Assembly (NCBI GenBank): GCA_037367405.1
Contig: JAZKJV010008266.1
Coordinates: 558,001-622,000 of the forward strand
Direction: 5' to 3'
Length of the DNA: 64,000 nucleotides
DNA from: Ottelia alismoides
Lineage: Eukaryota > Streptophyta > Magnoliopsida > Alismatales > Hydrocharitaceae
Part shown: positions 37,436 to 49,524 of the stretch, in pieces
Layout of the letters: every line of letters starts with the position of its first letter
Numbering within the stretch: position 1 is the stretch's first letter
Notes under the pieces: model-generated
Seen by the model: the letters and a program-made list of their open reading frames with translations, nothing else
The model's database searches: none
Told to the model about the DNA's origin: nothing
Made by a program: the position numbers and the translations under genes

Positions 37436-38466
37436 AGTACGACATACAAATTAATATTCGGTAAGATCAATATGAATCAATGCATTACAAATTAATGAAA
37501 ATATAATCAAGAATTTCCGGTTCAAATTATTATCAAGATATGCACGCAACAACCAATATAACCAAAGTTAACCATTTTCATTATTAGGAATAAACCAATA
37601 GGACGAGATCTAGGAAAGACAAAGTTATAAACACGTTGCAACAAACAAAATGATAAACTGATTATATTAGAAATCACCGAAGCATTCCATGAAATGGACT
37701 ATCCTTAGAGAGGATATCGCCCCCACAATACATGTGCATAGGGTATGGCGATCCGCTCTTAGGATACAACGGCACACGGTCTTTGTCTGTCGACATCGAC
37801 AAGATCGTCCTCGAAAGTACCTCAGAAAACTACTAAATCTAACGAAGAAGAATGCTCATCCGTGAGAGCAAAAGTACAGATCAGGGAGAAGGAAGAAGAG
37901 TTTTTCTTCTGAGTGAAGAAAAGACGATGTCGGAGAGGGGTTATAAAAAGTGGCTTGCATTCCCTAGCACGCGATGCTTTCCGTTTTTCCGAAAATACCC
38001 CTTAATGGTCGTGTCTCATCGGATTCTGAAACTACAGTTAAAACAAGTCCTTTGGGTCAAGTTAGATTCCCATTGCAGTCGAATCTAAATTAATTTGTAT
38101 GATTAACTTAATTGACCCGCCAAATAAAACCCGCAATAAAAGTGTTGAAATCCGAATTGACTCTGTCGAGGCGGAGCCGGAGCTGGAGACAGAGCTGAGT
38201 GAAACGTGCGCATGTGTGTTGTCCTCCATTCCTCCTCTCTACTATTGCTACAAGTGCTTGGGGTGTGAACTCATATATAAGCCCACTAAAAGTTTAGAAA
38301 TACTAGATGTGGTACTAAACTTTCACCCCATAACTCTCCTTTCAAATTTGAGAATTCCCAACTTTCCTTCCAAACCATTTGATTTCCCAATTACAACCAA
38401 ATTATCTCCTATGTAGTTGTACATACTTTCTAATCAAAAGCCTAATTACATACTTTAAAAACAACA
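37436..38466 (-). repeat. Shared LTR between Copia copies A and B
   Basis: This matches the LTR split around element E (42986-43743 plus 57497-57757), which totals about 1.02 kb, the same length. In minus sense it starts TGTTGTTTT at 38466 directly after a polypurine-like tract (ATGGGGAT) of copy B. On its other side, past element H, lies the primer-binding site and gag start of copy A. One LTR therefore serves as 3' LTR for B and 5' LTR for A. A TATA-like string (TTATATATG in minus sense) lies at 38272-38280. In plus sense 38099-38416 looks open but is not a gene. Confidence 0.8.
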
Positions 38467-38480
38467 ATCCCCATGAATTC
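38467..38480 (-). other. Polypurine tract of Copia copy B (degenerate)
   Basis: The minus-sense sequence GAATTCATGGGGAT lies directly before the LTR start TGTTGT. It is short and interrupted, so this is a positional call. Confidence 0.5.
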
Positions 38481-38860
38481 ACCAATTTTATAAAGTGATT
38501 CAAACAGAGCTAGAAGACATCTTTCGGCTGCCACACTTTTTTTCAGTAAAGGTACCTTTCGATTTGAACCTCTACCCGAGTTCACTACTTTCACTTTAAT
38601 AAGAATGAAGTGAACTATGTCTTGAACTTCAAACCTCGATGTTAAAGTATATGGTAGAAACAACAAATGTTGTTCTTGGTACAACCTTCAGGGTTGGTGC
38701 TCTTTAAAGTCCATGCACCCTTATCATGTTTCATGAGTGCAGGAAAGACCCTTTTCCTTTAACTACAGCCCATAGTAACACTCACATAGACGGTGTTCTC
38801 CAAGTATGCACTGCTAACATCCTACCCAAAGGCTTAAACCCATTCAGAGCCTACACTTTT
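38481..38860 (-). other. Copy B 3' untranslated region
   Basis: Between the end of RNase H and the polypurine tract lie about 380 bases without recognisable coding content. Confidence 0.45.
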
Positions 38861-39480
38861 CCTAAACTTGCAGGTTATACTGCACTCAGGCTTCCAGGGA
38901 TAATACACTCATGCATAAGCATTAGAATTAGGAGTGCCAACCAATTCTCCAAACAGCTTATTATTACCACAATGAACCTACTTTGTGGGATCTTTATTAA
39001 GATAGGTTGGGTTACTATTGTAGAGGAACTCCTAGTGGGTCTCAGTCTCATCCCAAGCTTAGACTTTAGGACTAAAGATCTATCAAGTCCCTTAGTCAAT
39101 GGATCTACCGTGTTGTCTTTGGATCCAAAAAATCCACAACCAACACTCCTTGAGACATTAAATCCCTTAATGTCTTAAGTCTGATTTGTATGCATATTCT
39201 CGTTTCCTGATTGAGCTTTGAACTCTTGATCTTGGAAATTGTGGTCATGTTATCACAATGTACCTAGATTGCAGGGACTGGTGGACCTACCATGGGAATT
39301 TCATAAAGAAGTCTCCTTAGCCATTCCGCCTCAATTCCAGTGGTGTCCAAGCACACAACTCAGCCTCAATGGTAGACTGAGCTAGAATGGTCTGCTTTAT
39401 AGACCTTCAGGAGACTGCACCACCTCCAAGGGTAAAGACCTATCCAGTAACACCATTACTCTAGACTCCTCTATTTTCCC
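38861..39480 (-). pseudogene. Copia copy B: RNase H remnant
   Basis: The minus strand encodes in broken frames STIEAELCAW (the STEAE motif with the catalytic Glu), a WLRRLL-like stretch, VHCDNMTTISKI (the CDN motif with catalytic Asp) and TVDPLTKGLDRSL, the usual C-terminal block. Stops and frameshifts lie between them. Confidence 0.75.
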
Positions 39481-40685
39481 TATCCAGCTTGCATCACTAT
39501 ATCCTTCTAGTACAGATGGATATCTACCATAATGCAAACTATGGGAAATGGTTCCTTAAAGTACTTCAGTATTCGATCTAGAGCCTCCCAGTGAATATGG
39601 TCAGGACAGCTGGTTTATCTACTCTTCTTTGCAACCGAGAATGAGATATCAGGTCTCGTGCAGTTTGCAAGATACATTAAGCTTCCTATCACTTGTGAAT
39701 ACCTTAGCTGAGCTACATGTACTCCACTTTTATTTTTTAACAATGTTTTGGATGAATCAAGGAGTTTTTACAGCTTTGCAGTCTTGATATCCAAATTTCT
39801 CAAGTACCTTCTCAACATAATGAGATTGAGAAACTACGATCCCATCAATTGACCTTGTCAGTTTGAGACCCATGATCACATCCGCAACATGTCCTTCATC
39901 TCAAACTTGCTACTTAAGAATGCCTTAGTCTCATTAATAATCCTCATATGTGATACAAACAATAATATGTCATCAATATACAAGCACAACACAATAACAC
40001 TCATCACCTTTCACCTTGGAAGAGACACACTTATCGGATTCATGAACCTTAAAGCCACATGACAAAATGATTTTGTCAAATTTTCTATGCCATTGCTTTG
40101 GTACTTGTTTCAATCCATAAAGGGATTTAACAAGCTTGAAAACTTTTCCCTCATTCCCAGGAGTCACAAGCCAGTTGATCCATATAGATCTCCTCCTCAA
40201 GATCGCCATGCAAGAAGGCGGTCTTCACATCCATCTGATAGATAGAGATATCATATACAGAAGCCAATGCTATGAGCATCCGGATTGTGGTCATCCTGGT
40301 CACAGGGGAATAGGTATCAAAATAATTGATACCTTCCTTTTGTCTAAAGCCCTTGGCAACTAATCTGACTTTATACTTTTCAATTGATCTGTCGGGCCAA
40401 AACTCTCTTAAACGCCCGTTTGCACCCAATGGTAGAGCATCTTTTGAGTAAATCGATAAATTCCCAAGTTCCATTAGCCATAATGGAATCCATCTCATAT
40501 TTGATAGCTTCCTTCCATTGTTTTGCTTCAGATGAAGCCATGGCTTTGTTTTTGCTTGGTGGATCACCCTCGATCTGGTAGACAACAAAGTCACTACCAA
40601 GATCCTTGGCTATCCAAGGTCGTTTAATCTTTCTTGGTTCGATTTCTTCTGAAATGTCATTGGGTTCAGGTTGAGTATTATCCAT
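39481..40685 (-). pseudogene. Copia copy B: reverse transcriptase remnant
   Basis: From right to left in minus sense are the linker and start (40685, with the KRPWIAKDLGSDFVVY and NGTWEFIDL blocks), then KVRLVAKGFRQKEGINY and QMDVKTAFLHGDLEEEIYM (40600-40151 frame), then SLYGLKQVPKQWHRKFDK (40209-39973 frame), and a YIDD catalytic box read in a shifted frame at about 39966-39980. At least three frameshifts separate them. From 39960 to 39480 the thumb and connection part is too decayed to outline. Confidence 0.85.
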
Positions 40686-41790
40686 TCCACTTGATCTAGA
40701 ATAGATCCTGATGTGGAGGCAACATCATTGGCCAGATTTTGAGGAATCATAGTCTTTATAGGGAAGACATCCTCAAAGAAGATAGCATCACAGAGTTCAA
40801 CAATAGTGCTGACATCTATGACCGGTATCTCGGATCGAATTACCAAGAACCTATATGCATAACTGGTTTCCAAGTAACCTAAAAAGACAACATCAACAAT
40901 TTTAGGACCAAACTTCATTCTCTTGTGTTATGGGATGAAAACCTTAGCAAGAAAGTCCCACACTTTGAGATACTTTAAGCTTGGTTTTCTGTTTCTCCAA
41001 AATTCAAAAGGATACTTTTTCATATGTCTTGGAGGGACCCTATTCAGAATATGACATGTCGTATTCAAGGCCTCTCCTCACATATAGGTTGGAAGTCCAG
41101 AACTCTGTAGGAGCGCATTGATCATGTCAGTTAAGGTCATATTTTTCCATTCTAGTATCCCATTGGATTGTGGTAAATATGCAGCAGTGACTTCATGAAC
41201 TATGCCAACCATTTTGCATTTTTTATCAAACAAGTCAGTGGTATATTTACCTCATATATCTGACCTTAGGTGTTTAAGCACTTTTCCTATTTGTGTTTGA
41301 GCCTTATTCTTAAATACGAGAAACATTCTCTAAGGCCTCATCCTTGATTTTCATAAGATACACATAGCAGTATCTACTGCCATCATCTATAAAGGCGATT
41401 AAGTATTTATTGTCTTGGGTCAACACACCATTAAACTCACCGTATGCACTAGATCCAAGATCTCACTATCTCTAGAGATAGACTGAAAAGATTTCCTAGG
41501 TGTCTTAGCTTGCATACAAATTTAACATTTTTGAGTTTTATCAATAGCGTGTTTAGGAATCAACTCTAAATTCATCATTCTTTTAATTGAATTTAAATTC
41601 ACATGTCCTAATCTACCATGTCACAAATCACAAGATTCTAGATTATTAACTACTTGAGAAACAGAATTAGAACATTCAGAATTCAAACCATTCATGGCAC
41701 CAATCTTTATTTAATCACACCTAATTCTAAACAACAAATCAAAATCTATCAGATATTCTTTTCCATAAAAAATGTCATGTCTCAGAATGA
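40686..41790 (-). pseudogene. Copia copy B: integrase remnant
   Basis: 40918-40686 encodes the post-core segment VVFLGYLETSYAYRFLVIRS. Further right, in minus sense, about 41280-41100 encodes a broken core with HLRSDI (RSDRGGEY position) and LPQSNGILEWKNMTL, which is the SPQxNGxAExxNxT catalytic-Glu block of Copia integrases. No intact frame is left. Confidence 0.75.
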
Positions 41791-41828
41791 TAACTTTATT
41801 ATATTTAAAGCTTAAATCAAAATCATTT

Positions 41829-42146
41829 CTAAGTAAAATAAGTCAGATAAACAATCTTATTGAAGTCAGGAACATGCAGCACCCTGTGCAATATCCAGAC
41901 ACGTACAGAAGAGAACCTCAAGTTGACTTGTTCTGACCCTATCACCATGGCCGCATAATCGTTCCCCATCTTCACAGTCCCACCACTGCAGGTTTGATAA
42001 GAAGAAAATAAATTTCTATCAGAATAAATATTTACATTGGATCTAGTATCCACGAGCCACTCAATTGGATCATAAATATGGTTTAATTCAAGTTTTATAG
42101 AGACATACCCCTCGCTAGCCCCAAGTCCTACAGTGATCATATTCAC
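41829..42146 (-). pseudogene. Copia copy B: protease
   Basis: The 105-codon open frame holds EWLVDTRSNVNIYSD, where the active site D(T/S)GA reads DTRS, so the catalytic Gly is lost. Then come GGTVKMGNDYAAMV and RVLHVPDFNK. It lies between a degenerate zinc-knuckle region (about 42185-42235, in which one Cys and the His are changed) and the integrase. Confidence 0.75.
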
Positions 42147-42349
42147 TTGTGTATTCCCATCTACAGCCTTAGGGTGAGCCTTTAAGGACAGACAATCCTT
42201 CTTCCAATAGCCAACCTGATTACAGTGCCAATAGGATTTATTCTTTGCCTTTTTCTGGAAGTTTCATTTTATTGTTGTTATTATCCTTTCCCTTTTTTAT
42301 TTTTGCCCTTTGAGGTCATGAAATTGACTTTAGCTGAACATCAACAAGG

Positions 42350-42971
42350 ACAACAAGCTTTTATTTCCTTTGTTCTTCCTCTATGATGATTGCCATCATC
42401 AAGTCATTTATAGAAATTTTCTTCTTTTTGGGTTTCAAGGTCATACCGAAGTCTTCCCAATACTTTGAGAATTTTTCTATGATACACATGACCTGAAACT
42501 TCTCTGGAAGTTTCATTTCGGCATCTTCTAACCCTTGGAGTAGGATTAAAAACTTGTGTGTCTGTTCAGAAACCGACTTCCTTCGACCATAGAAAACTTC
42601 AAGAACTTGACGACGGAGTATTTCTCAATACCAAGATCTTCAGTATTATACTTCCGATCCGAGTCTTCCCATAGCTCCTTCGTAGTCTGTGTAGATGACC
42701 AGTATACATCAAACAACGTGTTGGACAGAGCCAACAAGATGCAACCATGGCATACACGATCTCGTTCCTTCCACGTGAATTGCGCCTTCTGGCTTTCGAG
42801 TTTGGGGTTTTCTGTTTACACCACCGTACAATCAGTTTCAAGCATAGAGATTAATCCTATGGTGGTTAACCATATTTTCATGCGTTGTTGCCAACGCTTG
42901 AAATTCTGACCATCAAATTTTTCCATCATACCCGTCATATCCACCCTCGATTTAAACATCATTTCTGGCAT
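42350..42971 (-). pseudogene. Copia copy B: gag remnant
   Basis: The presumed start is the ATG at 42971 (minus), opening MPEMMFKSRVDMTGMMEKF. Later segments (42737-42546) read DRKYNTEDLGIEKYSVVKFLK in another frame. It is homologous to copy A gag at 26655-26042. The leader between LTR and start is about 30 bases shorter than in A and lacks the primer-binding site. Confidence 0.8.
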
Positions 42972-42985
42972 GGTTTTACAACTGG

Positions 42986-43743
42986 ATCAAAAGTACGACA
43001 TGTACAAAATAATATTTGGTAAGATCATTATGAATCAATTCATTACCGATTAATGGAAGTATAATCAAGTTTTTCCGATTCAAATGATTATCAAGATATG
43101 CACATAGGAACCAATAAAACAGAGGTTAACCATTTTCATTATTCGAAATAAATCAATAGGACAAGATCCAGGAAAGACAAAGTTATAAGTGTATTGCACC
43201 AAACAAAACGATAAACAAACTACATTAGAAATCATTGAAGCGTCCATAGAATGGACTCTCCTTAGAGAGGATATCACCCCTACAATACCGATGCGTAGGG
43301 GCTGTCGATCCGCTCCCAGGATACAATGGCATAGGATCTTCGTCTCCGTACACCAACAAGACCGACCTCAAAAGTACCTCAGGGAACTACTGCAGCCAAC
43401 GAAGAAGGATGTTCGTCCGCAAGAGCAGAAGAACAAATCAGGGAGAAGGAAGAAAAATTTTTCTTCTGAGCAAAGAAAAGATGACGTCTGGGAGGGGTTA
43501 TAAAAAAAGGCTTGCGTGCCCTAGAGCGTGGTGCTTTCCGTTTTCCGAAAATACCCCTCAACGAGCGTGTCGCTTCAGATTCTGAAACCGCGGCTAAAAC
43601 GAGCTATATGGGTCGAGTTGGATTCCCATTGCAGTCGAATCTAAATTAATCCGTATGATTAACTTAATCGACCCGACACAAAAGTATCGAGATCAAATTT
43701 ACTCTCTCGAGCTCGAGATGGATACGGAGCAGAGCTCGCGCAC
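42986..43743 (-). repeat. Copy B 5' LTR, inner part
   Basis: This matches 37436-38200. It is interrupted at 43743/43744 by element E and continues at 57497. The last five bases, CGCAC, are the left target duplication of E. Confidence 0.85.
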
Positions 43744-46700
43744 TGACCCAGAATTAGATCGGTCTTGTGTTCCACACAAGGCGGGAACACAGTCGAAGTG
43801 TCGACCAATCAAAATCTGAATTTAATCAACAATTAACCCACACTAAAGATCAATAAATTAGAACTAATGTGGAGTTAAAATTTATTTTTAACTCTACATA
43901 AAAGATGTATAGGTGCAAGTATGTAGAGAGTTCGAACACAGGGAGCAAACAGGGTAGTTCAAAATTAATGCACAAGTGAGTGTGTGTGTGTGTGTGTGAT
44001 GTGTCTACACTAAGCAAGCAATCAAAGGAGATCTTTGTGGGTTTTTTAATTTTTAATATTTTTTTTATTTTAATTTAATTTTTAATTTTGTATTTTGATT
44101 TTTAATTTCTGATTTTTATAATTTTATATTTTATATATTTTTTTCTTTTTGAATATTGGAAATTAAAAACAATGTAATGAAAGGCAAGATAAAATATTTA
44201 TAAAAATGTGCAAAAATAACCAAAAATTCAGAAATGAAATGTTTTTAATATTTTTAGGAATTTTTACTGTTTTTGTGATTTTTGGGGATTTTTCAAGGTG
44301 TTTTTGGTATTTTTAATTACTGAAATAAAGTAAAACAGTGAAATAAGTGCTGGCTGTGGATAAAATGGGATTTAAAAATAGCTACCAGTACTCAAAATTT
44401 TTCACACTAATTTTCAAATAAAGCTACTGAAATATGCAACAAACAGGAGCTGAGTTTGTATTTTTTGGAGTTTTCCTTGATTTTATATATTTGTTTGAAG
44501 TTTTAGAGTGTTTTTAAATTTTTAGTGTTTTTCTTTTGAGATTTTTAATGATTTTTGGACTGACACTAAAATAGAATATAATAGATACTAGGGAATTTTT
44601 TGGAATTTTTAGAAGTGTTTTAATATTTTTTTTGGCATTTTCTAAGCTAGACAGTACACAAAAAGCATGTTTTTGATTTTTAATAAATATAAAAACAAAA
44701 TAAAATCAAAACCTAAAATGATAGCGTCAAAGTACACGTGTCCAGGAGCTTAACCCTATTTTTGTGGAATTTTTGGATTTAAAATGATAGTTCAAATAAT
44801 TCGAGCAAGCATCCAACAATTAACAGGCCTAGCAGGGGTACTTATGCAAAATGTCTAAAAGTCCGGGAGCATGTATGCAGTTTTCACGCAAAATCTGTAC
44901 TGAATTTAATAATTTCTGGGCCAAAAACAAATGACAAGACCCGCAAGTCCTTTCCCGCAAAATACCCACCCAAGCACGTGCAATGCACGCGCCTGAGAAG
45001 GGCTAGAGTCTAATATCGCAAAAGTCGGGGGTGTAAAAGCAAAATGGCCAGAAAGTTTTAAACTGCAATGGAACGTTTTGGAATTAAACTTTAATAAGCA
45101 AAACCCCGGGGGCCCCCCTGCAAAATCACCACACCACGTGCCCAATGCACGTGACTGGTGGACCTAGATGCAAAATCACAAAAGACGGGGGTCTCACTGT
45201 AATTTTTACAAAAATATTCTAACGGCAGAAGAATGATTCGGTACTGATTAATTATTACAAAATTGCGCAAGGGTATGGGAGCAAAATTACCCAGGCGCGC
45301 TATTCGCACGGCTGACGGAGTGCCACTTACGCCACGTGGCGCGATCTGAGGGCCCGATGACGGTTCGGCTCCTGCGGCTGTGATTAGAACTCCCCCGATG
45401 ATCGGACGGTGGGCACGTGGGGAGATCTGACGGCTCCTGTACTCCACGATGAACGGGCGAAGATCCAATGGCGCTGGGGCTGCAAGGAAGAACACGCCAC
45501 GAACTGGTCGATGGCGACTTTCAATCCGCAAAAATCTTGCTACTCCGAGCTGCACCCGTCCCTCGGATTGCTCCAAAAGATGCCTGGGGCGATCCTCGAA
45601 GTGATGGCGGCTTCAAAATGGCCAAAGGATGATCGGGGATCCGCTGCTGATCGGCGAAGGAGGACGGCCCACAGGAGCTTCGAGCTAGACGCCAATGATC
45701 CCCAGGAGGGGTATTTGAGCACCTGGAACCTGCAAAGACGTGAGGAGGTGCGTGGGCAAATTGCCACGCACCTCGGGATGGCGTAAAGATGCGGGAGGCG
45801 GCGAGGGAGAAGCTCGCCGGAGCTTGCTCCGGCGAGGTGGACGCGAAGGCGAGTTGATGGATTTCGAGCGAAGCGAAAATGGGGAAATGAGCCTACAGCT
45901 ACTGCGAGGCTAAAAACGCAAAAGAACTACACGAAAAACACAAAAGAAAATAGTACCTCAAGCTAGAAGAGCGAGGTTGACCTCACGGTGGCTAGGCCGC
46001 CGGAGATGGAGGTTGGAACACACCTAGGAGGGGCTGATTGGCACCTCAACGGGTCTGGAGTCGACCTGCTGTCACCAGGGACCCAACGGCGAAGCCCGGA
46101 GGTTGATGGCCCTAGCCGAAGGTGGTTCAAAAGGCTATGGAGGTGACTGGGCTGGTTTTGAAGAATGGTTGAGGGGGGCTCCTTCATCGAGGTGTAACGG
46201 GCGAGTCAACGATCCTCTGCCCGAGATAATTGTTGGGCGAGCTAGAGGGATCGTAGGTGGACAAAAGTCAAGAAGGCGTCGTCCTCAAAGGGTGAAAGAC
46301 AAGCCCGCGAAAAACCCGAGAAGGTGGGCACTTGCGACGGTCCAGAAGGCAAAGGCCTGGGGTCAACGAGTTGACCCCCGATCAACGGATGGCGTGGCCT
46401 GATTGGGCCACGTCATCCGCAAAAAGACAAAATAAGAAATGAAATTCTTATAAATTGAATAAAAAATAATAAATGATTTAATTAATTTTAGTTTATTTAA
46501 TAAAAAATGTTTATTATTTTATAAAGTATTTTATTCTTATTTTTAATTATTTTTATGAGGTTTATTTTTACAAGTTGCTTTTATACCCCTATATAGGTAT
46601 ATTATTCTATATGGTGTTCTCTTATTTTTATTTTGTATTTTTATTTTTATTATTTTTATTTAGTATTTTCTAAAATTATAGAATACTTTTATACACTCAA

Positions 46701-47582
46701 ATATATTTTTATTTTATTTTTCTGATTTATTTTGTATATTTAATAAAATAGAAGTATATTTTATATAGATATAAGTACAGGTATAATACCTATGTATCAA
46801 ATATGTATGTATTTTATTTTGAGTTTTAATTACATTTTTATTCTGATTTCAATACACATATTTATTATAAGTAATATTTACAACATTATAAAAATATAAA
46901 ATTATAAAAAAAAATAAATAAATAATAAATTGAATATTTTAATAAGTACAAATATACAATAGGGGTCCAAAACTCAACTTTCAAACCGTAGCTCCACCAA
47001 ATGCGAAACCACCGCCATTAAATAGCTTATTTTCTTCTATATACAATTAAAGGTGAGTATGCTGCATTTGGAGTTTTTATTTGTGAGATACAGGTCTGGG
47101 AAGTTGGGATTCTGGATTTTTATTTAGACTATAACTTTTTATCTGTACATTATTTTTCTGTGAAATCAATTTTGTATTTTTATTTATAAAATTATCTACA
47201 ACTTTCATGTACAAAGTTTCTTTATTTGATGAATAAAAAGTGGAACCAAAAATAGGTTCCAAAATGACTAAAGAATGAATAGAATCTATAGGCATTTTAT
47301 CTGTATTTCTGACCTTACCTCCCCCTACTTTATTCCTTGTCGACCTATTCATCAAGATGCCTAGGTCTCGGGGGTTTTGGGTCATAAAATATTTACAATA
47401 TTTTATTCTTTTTCTTTACTTTATTTATTCTATAATTTTGGTCTTAATTACAGTATTTTATACACTAATATGATGCACATGCATGAATGCTAAGATGATG
47501 TATTTAAGGATATTTACAGGCATTTGGTAGGGTTTTTAGTGCCAAAATGATAGAATAAAGATGATGAAATGTGGATTCATCA
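43744..47582 (-). repeat. 3' LTR of element E
   Basis: This is a direct repeat of 53662-57496. At the minus-sense end a few bases are missing (TGACCC here, TGATAAACCC in the other copy). A GT microsatellite at about 43980-44000 is longer than in the partner LTR. The 161-, 125- and 102-codon open frames in it (45091-45576, 45409-45786, 47077-47385) recur in the other LTR only because the LTRs are copies, and I do not take them as genes. Confidence 0.93.
44735..45419. promoter_or_regulatory. Cluster of six CACGTG (G-box) palindromes in the element E LTR
   Basis: CACGTG occurs at 44735-44740, 44975-44980, 45135-45140, 45148-45153, 45333-45338 and 45414-45419, most within the GC-richer part of the LTR. 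CACGTG is the core bound by plant bZIP and bHLH factors. That these sites act in the LTR promoter is an inference. Confidence 0.55.
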
Positions 47583-47595
47583 TCCCCCTATACTT
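47583..47595 (-). other. Polypurine tract of element E
   Basis: In minus sense AAGTATAGGGGGA directly precedes the LTR start TGATGAATCC. It is identical to the tract of element D. Confidence 0.88.
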
Positions 47596-49480
47596 TACCT
47601 TTGCTAGTCCCTAGCAAACACTTATGCAATAAGTGCAAAAAGGAAACAGAAAGAAAAGAAAAAGAAGAAACGTGGATTTTATTTGATTATCAAACTTGTC
47701 TTCACAAAATCAAAGTTTGGAGCTTAAGTCGGACCTTTGGAATTTTAGTGCGGGCGGAACCTTAGTGAGAACCGAATTTGAAATCCAACAGTCCTTGAGA
47801 ATCCCAAAACTCTGTCCAAGTCTCCTCAATAGCCAGGTCAGAAATACTTCAACTCATACGCAAACTCTTACGACTATGAATCTGACTCGTATAGTGTAAG
47901 TGATGATGACTCTCCCCAACTAGAATGACAAAGAAACTGACTTCTCCAGTACGACAACCCAATGATTCCCCAATCCAGCAACTCCATCCTCGAGGAGCGG
48001 GGTATTCCCTTCTAAGTTCAAGTGGCAACCAGCTCAAGAGGAGGGGGTGAAGAGAAGAATGGACGGTAGCCAGTGTAGCTACCTATCCCGGGATGCAAGA
48101 CCAGTGTAGTCGAGTCATCCTGCTGCAGGCTCACATGATATGACTTTGGAACTCAAGCTTGCTTATTGACTTTGTACATACTTGCAGGCTTTTTATTTTT
48201 GTACATGCCTGAACCTCTTTTTTTTTTTGAATACTACATACAGCAGCATTTACATAAGGAGTTTTTCCTCTTGAGCCAGTAGACTATCCCTCTTTTGAAG
48301 CTTTATCGCAACCCACAGCCTCCTGTCTTTAGACTTCCTAATTACTGGATGGGTTGGGGTGCACTTCCCTCCCTAGAGGAGGACAAATGTTTCCACTTGT
48401 GTGCGTCTCATACCGACAAATCCAATCCCCTCACCACTCCAACTGAGTTGAGCCATGTGAAAGGTGCAGGTGTCCAAGTTAGGTCATTATCAACAAGAGT
48501 CGTGCGTGTGCTCCGAAATACTCTACTTAGGCAGTCAAGAATCCATTGAACCAAGTCTCGTGATCCTCAAAGAATTAAGTCAACTAGACCTGAAGTACCT
48601 CAAACCAAGTTCCTATAAGGTTCCTGTTATTAGGTAGATTTTAAGGTCCAATCAAGCTCCAATCTCCGGATTTTACTTAGAATCGTTCAACTATCAAACT
48701 CAATCCGAAAAATGCGAATGCTATGCAATGCAATGCAGAAGATATTTTTGTGATGCAATTTTCAAGAATTTTGAACTTTTTATGGATTTTTGAAAAGATG
48801 ATGCATGCATTTTTTTTATTTTTCAAAAAGATTTTTCAGATGTTTTTGGATTTTAAGTTTGCAAATGTTTTTGGAATTTTTGAAAACAAAAAGGTTTTGG
48901 CTTAAAACTAGGTGAAAAATATGTACACGGGAGTGCTTCTTATATATAAGAAGTGGATTTTGAGAATTTACAAGGGTAAGTGATCAATTTTATACATATA
49001 TACATATAGTGGATTTTGGTGTGATGTATGTATATTCCTCAAACTTATTTGAAAACAATTTACACACAATTTTTGAAAACTATAGTCCAAAATAATTTTT
49101 ACAAACATTTTACACACATTTGAAAACATTTTTGCAAAGGCTTTCAAAACTGTATATATAGGTTTTTCAAATCATTTTTGCAACCATTTTCAAACCATTT
49201 GCAAATCATTTTTCAAACATTTTATTTCACACAAAGAAAAGAAGTTTTACAAACCACACATTTTTACACAGGTTGAAAACATGTAACAAAATATTTTCGA
49301 AATAGTTTTCAATAGATGTTCACAAAAATTTTCAAACTATTTTTCAAACATTTTGCAAAAAACATTTTCGCCTGATTTATTAATCAGTAAATACAAAAAG
49401 AATTTGAGGAATAACCACATCTTTATATTAAGGATTTTAATAAATTGTAAAGCATTATTAGCCATATTATTAGGAAAATA
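47596..49480 (-). other. Element E region between stem-loop array and polypurine tract
   Basis: This 1.9-kb stretch has no credible gene. Part of it (about 48760-49380) is a low-complexity run built of TTTTCAAAC/GTTTGCAAA-like words. Short ORFs at 47571-47899 and 48295-48549 have no recognisable product. Confidence 0.5.
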
Positions 49481-49524
49481 CGAAAGTACGAGTTATGGCT
49501 AAAGTATATACACAGTATATACGA

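Noticed and set aside
38099..38416. Plus-strand 105-codon ORF at 38099
   Set aside because: It lies on the antisense strand of the shared Copia LTR, and its homologous stretch in the B LTR is not kept as a frame.
45091..45786. 161- and 125-codon ORFs in the E LTR
   Set aside because: They are on opposite strands and overlapping, and occur in both LTRs only because these are copies. The 125-codon one is truncated in the second copy (55336-55551).
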